Source: an uncultured Clostridia bacterium
Lineage (GTDB): Bacteria > Bacillota > Clostridia > Christensenellales > UBA1242
DNA: 39,541 bases
NCBI GenBank assembly: GCA_946484195.1
Contig: CAMLSW010000006.1
Coordinates: 1-39,541 of the forward strand
Reading direction: 5' to 3'
Of the stretch, positions 35,851-39,541 are shown piece after piece. Position numbers and translations under genes: made by a program. The notes below the pieces were generated by a model that worked only from the letters and a program-made list of their open reading frames with translations, searched no databases and was not told the origin of the DNA. How positions within the stretch are numbered: the stretch's first letter is position 1; the number at the start of each line of letters is the position of its first letter.

Positions 35851-36741
35851 TTATTCAACATCAACTTCATCATTTTCGACAACGATTTTTACAGGTTTTT
35901 TAGTTTTAGCTGATGGTTTTTTAGCTGTCTTTGCTTGATTTGGATTGTTTTCGTTGTCCTTTTCTGGCTTCTTTGATGCTTTTTCAATCATATCTCGTAG
36001 TTTTCTCAAATCTGAGCTCAAATTATCTATATGAGATATCTGCACCTTAACGTCATCAATTGTAACAGTGGTTATTTTTGCTTGATCTTGTACATACTCT
36101 TTTGCGTATTCATTTATCATTTCCATAATTTCTTTGCAAAACTCAGGTCTGAACTTGCCGTATACACCTGTAAACACTATATCACAAAATCTTTTTAGGC
36201 TATAAAAATCATTAGCATTTTTGATGCGATCTTTGATAATAGGCTCGCCAACATCTGGATATTTAATTGCGAGGTATGTAAAAGCATTATAATTGCCTTT
36301 GCCTATAATTATGTAGTCTAAACGCAAATCGCAAAGTTCTTCCATAAAGCCAGGGGTACGAACAACTGACTCTGGCACAAGTTTAAAGTTTTTAGGTATG
36401 AAACGAACTGCATCTATAAGTGAATAGTCGTCACCTTCGATGGTATATAAGATATCGTCGTAAAATTTGGGGTTATCGTGAAATTGAGGGAAGAGTTTGT
36501 AAAGTTCTGGATAGTACCTTACGCATTCACTTGCATCTTTCATATTTGTCTTTAATGAAGGAAAACAATCAAGATAGCCATTATTTAAGTTGATTAAAAA
36601 TGCAACACTACTTAGTTTGCGGTAAAGGTATGGAGAAGAGGGAATCTTTTTCTTTTCTATCCACTTTTTCCCTTCTTCTAGATTATCTCTAAACCAATCA
36701 CGTTTGTATACTATTTTTTCAAAAGCCTTTTCAATTCTCAT
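35851..36741 (-). CDS. Uncharacterised 296-aa protein with Lys/Pro-rich tail
   Basis: No signal peptide or membrane helix. The body (about 1-215) is helical, with repeated aromatic and acidic segments such as DASECVRYYPELYKLFPQF, SLIDAVRFIPKNFKLVPESV and NAFTYLAIKYPDVGEPIIK. The spacing faintly recalls DUF4116-type helical repeats, but I would not assign that. Residues about 225-255 may form a coiled coil. The tail KPSAKTKKPVKI then VENDEVDVE is basic then acidic, like some nucleic-acid-binding tails. AAGGAG precedes ATG. A copy of the dispersed repeat begins only 18 bp upstream of the start, so it must form the 5' leader or promoter. Confidence 0.7.
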   Translation of the reverse strand: MRIEKAFEKIVYKRDWFRDNLEEGKKWIEKKKIPSSPYLYRKLSSVAFLINLNNGYLDCFPSLKTNMKDASECVRYYPELYKLFPQFHDNPKFYDDILYTIEGDDYSLIDAVRFIPKNFKLVPESVVRTPGFMEELCDLRLDYIIIGKGNYNAFTYLAIKYPDVGEPIIKDRIKNANDFYSLKRFCDIVFTGVYGKFRPEFCKEIMEMINEYAKEYVQDQAKITTVTIDDVKVQISHIDNLSSDLRKLRDMIEKASKKPEKDNENNPNQAKTAKKPSAKTKKPVKIVVENDEVDVE

Positions 36742-36758
36742 AATATTTTCTCCTTGCC

Positions 36759-36914
36759 TATATTATCGGAAGCCGAACCAAGCACAACTTTAGTTGTATT
36801 TGAGTGAGGCTGATGGTTTTACATACTATGTGATGAACACAATTTATTGTGTTTTTGCGTTTAGCAAAATTAAAACTTAACTTGTTTAAGTTTTAACATC
36901 ACATAGTTTATATT
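36759..36914 (+). repeat. Dispersed modular repeat, array F (one complete unit)
   Basis: The best single complete copy, about 156 bp. It has the long head (CAAGCACAAC/GTTGTATTTG), CTATGTGATG, the AACACAATTTATTGTGTT, TTTGCGTTTAGCAAA and AAACTTAACTTGTTTAAGTTT arms, and CATCACATAG. TATATTAT edges flank it on both sides, resembling a short duplication or built-in terminal AT block. Confidence 0.92.
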
Positions 36915-37063
36915 ATACAATAATTTTTTAAGATTTTCAAGGGCTGATTTTTATTTTTTGTGTAGATTTTATAAAACTTATGTTTTTTAACAGAAAAATT
37001 CGACTTTTTCGGCTGTTTTTATGTCAAAAATGATGTATTTATATAAAATTATTTCTTTTTATA
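36915..37063. other. Intergenic region before the tilS promoter
   Basis: AT-rich with no ORF; together with repeat F it separates the divergent 296-aa gene and tilS. Nothing else recognised. Confidence 0.5.
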
Positions 37064-37092
37064 TTGCACAATGGTAAATTATGGTGTATAAT
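37064..37092 (+). promoter_or_regulatory. Promoter of tilS
   Basis: TTGCAC at 37064-37069 and TATAAT at 37087-37092, spaced 17 bp, about 45 bp before the tilS start codon. Confidence 0.75.
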
Positions 37093-37137
37093 ATCCTTAC
37101 TAAAAAGTGGCAGTGCCATTAAAATAAAGGAGAAAGT

Positions 37138-38472
37138 ATGCTATCTTGCGAGGAATTCATTACAAAAAACAAACTTTTTAAGCGTGGAGAGATTATAGGC
37201 GTTGGCTGTAGTGGGGGGAGCGACTCAATTGCACTTCTTCACTATCTTGCCTCAAATCAAGAGAAATTTGATATTGAGGTTGTTGCCATCCACGTTGACC
37301 ACGAGATAAGAGAAAATAGCTATATTGACGCCGATTTTGTCAAAGAAAAAGCCAAAGAGCTTGGTGTGCGTTACTATAAATTCAGAGTTGATGCGCCAAA
37401 GATTGCGCGCGAGAAGGGGTTGAGCCTTGAGACCGCAGCAAGGCAGGCAAGGTATGGCGTGTTCAAATCACTTTTGCAAAAGGGACTTGTCGACAAGATT
37501 GCTCTTGCTCACCATATGTCAGACCAAGCCGAAACTATCTTGATGCACATATTTAGAGGTAGTGGGGTGGCAGGCGCCAAGGGAATGAGTCCAATTAGCG
37601 ACAAGGTGTATGTAAGACCATTTTTAAACGCCTCAAAGGATGACATCTATCAATATTTGGCAGAAAATCACCTTGATTACTGTGAAGATGTAACCAATGA
37701 GGATACAACCTACAACCGCAACTTCGTTCGCAATGTCATTATGAAGAACATCGTGTCGCGCTGGCCAAATGCCATCGAGGCTATCGTCAATTTCGGACAA
37801 GCCATTGCTGATGACGACGAGTTTATCAACAAGCAAATCTACGCAGAGGCGATTATCAATGAAGACAAACTTGTAAGAATTCCGCTTTCATACTTCTTGT
37901 TTGATAATGCCATTGTCACAAGAATTATCTTTAGGGCGGTAAAGTCCATTGGCATAACTCAGGACATCGAAAAGAGGCATATCGACCTTATTAAAAAGCT
38001 TGCTCTTAATGGCGAGAATGGTAAAAAATTGTCATTGCCTTTTGAGGCTGTTGCTATTAAGGAGTATGACTACCTTACTATTATGAATAACCATAAAGAA
38101 AAGGTGAACTTTGAGGCGCCTTTCAAGTGTGGCGAGTTTGACCTTCCAAATGGTGAAAAACTCATTGTGAAACGCGTTAAAGACTATGCGTTGAAAGAGG
38201 GGCAACTTATAATTGATTATAGAAAGGTTCCTAAAGATGCTATATGGAGATTTAGACGTGAGGGCGATATGTTCACCAAGTTTGGTGGCGGGACTAAGAA
38301 ACTTAAGTCTTATTTGATTGACAAGAAAATCCCTGCAAGATTGCGCGACACATTGCCAGTGCTTGCCGATGAAAATCAAATTTACGCCATAGCAGGTGTG
38401 GAGATATCCGACCTTGCCAAAGTTGAGAACGTTCCAACAGCGTATTTGATAGAAATTAAAACCCAAACTTAG
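37138..38472 (+). CDS. tilS: tRNA(Ile)-lysidine synthase
   Basis: TilS attaches lysine to C34 of tRNA-Ile(CAU), making lysidine so that the tRNA reads AUA and is charged with isoleucine; it is essential in most bacteria. The N-terminal PP-loop ATPase motif SGGSDS is at residues 25-30. It is followed by VDHEIRENSY, the AARQARYGVF segment and AHHMSDQAETILMHIFRGSG. The C-terminal TilS domain shows WRFRREGDMFTKFGGGTKKL. Length 444 aa, normal. ATG follows AAAGGAG. The window's high use of ATA codons fits the need for this enzyme. Confidence 0.95.
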   Translation: MLSCEEFITKNKLFKRGEIIGVGCSGGSDSIALLHYLASNQEKFDIEVVAIHVDHEIRENSYIDADFVKEKAKELGVRYYKFRVDAPKIAREKGLSLETAARQARYGVFKSLLQKGLVDKIALAHHMSDQAETILMHIFRGSGVAGAKGMSPISDKVYVRPFLNASKDDIYQYLAENHLDYCEDVTNEDTTYNRNFVRNVIMKNIVSRWPNAIEAIVNFGQAIADDDEFINKQIYAEAIINEDKLVRIPLSYFLFDNAIVTRIIFRAVKSIGITQDIEKRHIDLIKKLALNGENGKKLSLPFEAVAIKEYDYLTIMNNHKEKVNFEAPFKCGEFDLPNGEKLIVKRVKDYALKEGQLIIDYRKVPKDAIWRFRREGDMFTKFGGGTKKLKSYLIDKKIPARLRDTLPVLADENQIYAIAGVEISDLAKVENVPTAYLIEIKTQT

Positions 38473-38489
38473 CCAGCCTTACGCTCGGC

Positions 38490-38935
38490 GCCAACCTTAG
38501 GTTGGACCATTGTCGGCAAACTTAGTTTGCATCAGTATCGTTTATTGTATCTTTCATTCGGTTTTACCTTGGTCCGCCCGAATTTATTAAAGAAAAAGGG
38601 TGTCAACGACACCCAATCTTAGCCAAACTTAGGTTGGACCATTATCGGCAAACTTAGTTTGCATCATTGTCGTTTATTGTGTCTTGCGTTTTGCTTTACC
38701 TTGGTCCGTCCGAGTTTGTTAAAGGAAAGAGGTGTCGACGACACCCAAACTTAGTTTGCATCAGCATCGTTTAGTGTGTCTGTTGCTTTGTGGTATTTTG
38801 GTCCGCCAAACTTAGTTTGGATCAGTATCGTTTAGTGTGTCTGTTGCTTAACTTTACCTTGGTCCGTCAAACTTAGTTTGGATCAGTATCGTTTATTGTA
38901 CCTGTTCTTTAACTGTACCTTGGTCCGTTAGAGTA
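38490..38935 (+). repeat. Second repeat family: 61-bp tandem units with palindromic cores
   Basis: Five tandem units share CAAACTTAGTTTG, ATCAGTATCGTTTA, TGTCTGTTGCTT and TACCTTGGTCCG. The last three are spaced at about 61 bp; the first two carry extra segments containing the hairpins GGGTGTCAACGACACCC and GGTGTCGACGACACC plus a TTATTAAAGAAAA stretch. The block starts just after tilS. It is unrelated to the dispersed repeat. No ORF runs through it. Confidence 0.85.
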
Positions 38936-39162
38936 TATTAAAGAAAAAATAATAATAGCATCCAAGCCTAATGCTTGGTTGCTGTTTTGTTTTACCAACT
39001 ATGACCCGCTCACGTTTTTGTGTTTGCTCCTCGCTCCGCTCGCGCCCGCGGGACCTCTGACCCTGCGAGGCACGTCGCTCCGCTGTATCTCTTCGAACGA
39101 GTAAACAAGAAATACAGCATAAACCTCACTTGTATAAAAACAGGAGATAGGATAATTAAAAG
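38936..39162. other. Hairpin and GC-rich island between the tandem repeat and the BspA fragment
   Basis: Contains a terminator-like stem, AGCATCCAAGC/GCTTGGTTGCT near 38957-38983, followed by T-rich sequence. Then comes a roughly 70-bp island (39021-39090) of about 69% GC by my count, with CGCTCCGCT twice. A 7-bp inverted repeat, GCTGTAT/ATACAGC, spans 39082-39118. No tRNA cloverleaf could be drawn. Confidence 0.6.
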
Positions 39163-39363
39163 TTGAAGGTCCACCTAAGTTTTAACAAAATAACATTCTT
39201 TGGTTGCAGTAAATTAGCTTCAGTAATATTTGAAAACGCCAGTAATTGGTATGTAACTACTTCAGCTTCAGCAACAAGCGGAAGGGATGTTGACGTAACA
39301 AATCCAAGCACTAACGCAAACAATCTTACTGGGCAGTATCTCACTTACTACTGGAAACGATAG
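39163..39363 (+). pseudogene. C-terminal stump of a BspA-like leucine-rich-repeat surface protein
   Basis: 66 codons. FFGCSKLASVIFENASNWYV matches the last LRR_5 unit of BspA-like proteins (GCxxLxSVxFEN followed by WYVTT). The DVTNPSTNANNLTGQYLTYYW ending is the typical C-terminus of that family. The rest of the protein, normally hundreds of residues with a signal peptide, is missing. The frame opens with TTG behind AGGAG, so a short peptide could be made, but a truncated gene or recombination relic is more likely. Its own terminator survives. Confidence 0.75.
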
Positions 39364-39365
39364 GC

Positions 39366-39395
39366 AAAAACCTGCAGAAATGCAGGTTTTTTGGT
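39366..39395 (+). terminator. Terminator after the BspA-like fragment
   Basis: AAAAACCTGCA pairs with TGCAGGTTTTTT around GAAA. It is a strong hairpin with a T-run directly after the stop codon. Confidence 0.92.
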
Positions 39396-39439
39396 GTTTG
39401 TTTTTATTGACTTTAATGTTTGTAATTTTTTATATATTT

Positions 39440-39541
39440 ATATTATCGGAAGCCGAACTTGCTTGCAAGGGTGAGGCTGATGGTTTTACATACTATGTGA
39501 TGAACACAATTTATTGTGTTTTTGCGTTTAGCAAACTTAAA
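39440..39541 (+). repeat. Dispersed modular repeat, array G (partial unit at window edge)
   Basis: A unit with the short CTTGC/GCAAG head and AACACAA body, cut off in the body at TTTAGCAAACTTAAA. The left window edge is cut at nearly the same internal position of a copy in the opposite orientation. Confidence 0.92.

Noticed and set aside
39001-39110. Possible tRNA in the GC-rich island (TTCGAA near 39092)
   Set aside because: No acceptor, anticodon and T stems could be paired into a cloverleaf.

Overview
This is a 39.5 kb low-GC window that looks like an origin-proximal chromosomal fragment of a Firmicutes/Clostridia-type bacterium. The evidence is a Soj/Spo0J-type parA-parB pair with three perfect parS sites (TGTTTCACGTGAAACA), rsmG, a Spo0A homologue, a YtaF-like sporulation membrane protein, and AGGAG-type ribosome binding sites. 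The lineage below class level is not determined. Both window ends stop at nearly the same internal point of one dispersed repeat, each pointing outward, so the window is probably a whole contig that broke at repeats.

Layout. 1-237: two repeat units. 606-2388: parA-parB. 2389-4675: AT-rich gene-free DNA with three more repeat units and the parS cluster. 4676-5218: rubrerythrin. 5219-7579: another gene-free block with four tandem repeat units. 7580-8205 (minus): a ytaF-like gene split into two overlapping ORFs. 8545-10232: an Lsa-type ABC-F ribosome protection gene behind a leader peptide and attenuator. 10312-10899: unknown protein. 11371-12072: rsmG, followed by a gene remnant. 12813-26345: one giant gene (4510 aa), a secreted, C-terminally membrane-anchored repeat protein filling about a third of the window. 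26790-29700: spo0A with a Glu in place of the phospho-acceptor Asp, a small anchored SH3-like protein and a long coiled-coil fibre-like protein. 30064-32722 (minus): a small membrane protein, a GNAT-ASCH fusion, a PflX-like radical SAM protein and a stand-alone Smr protein. 32805-35556: a DUF1385-PrmC fusion overlapping prfA. 35851-36741 (minus): an unrecognised protein with a Lys-rich tail. 37138-38472: tilS. 38490-39390: a second, tandem repeat family, a GC-rich island and the C-terminal stump of a BspA-like surface protein.

How the genes fit together. ParA, ParB and the parS sites form a complete chromosome segregation module. PrmC methylates the GGQ glutamine of the release factor PrfA encoded directly downstream. 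rsmG and tilS are core translation genes, and lsa adds drug-inducible ribosome protection. The giant protein, SH3 protein and coiled-coil protein suggest cell-surface investment around spo0A.

The most unusual signals are: (1) the dispersed repeat, built from two interchangeable head hairpins and two interchangeable body arms, with all four combinations present; (2) the Spo0A Asp-to-Glu receiver; (3) the DUF1385-PrmC fusion; (4) the split YtaF; and (5) two genes whose promoter spacing predicts leaderless mRNAs. All calls come from reading the sequence; no database search was possible.
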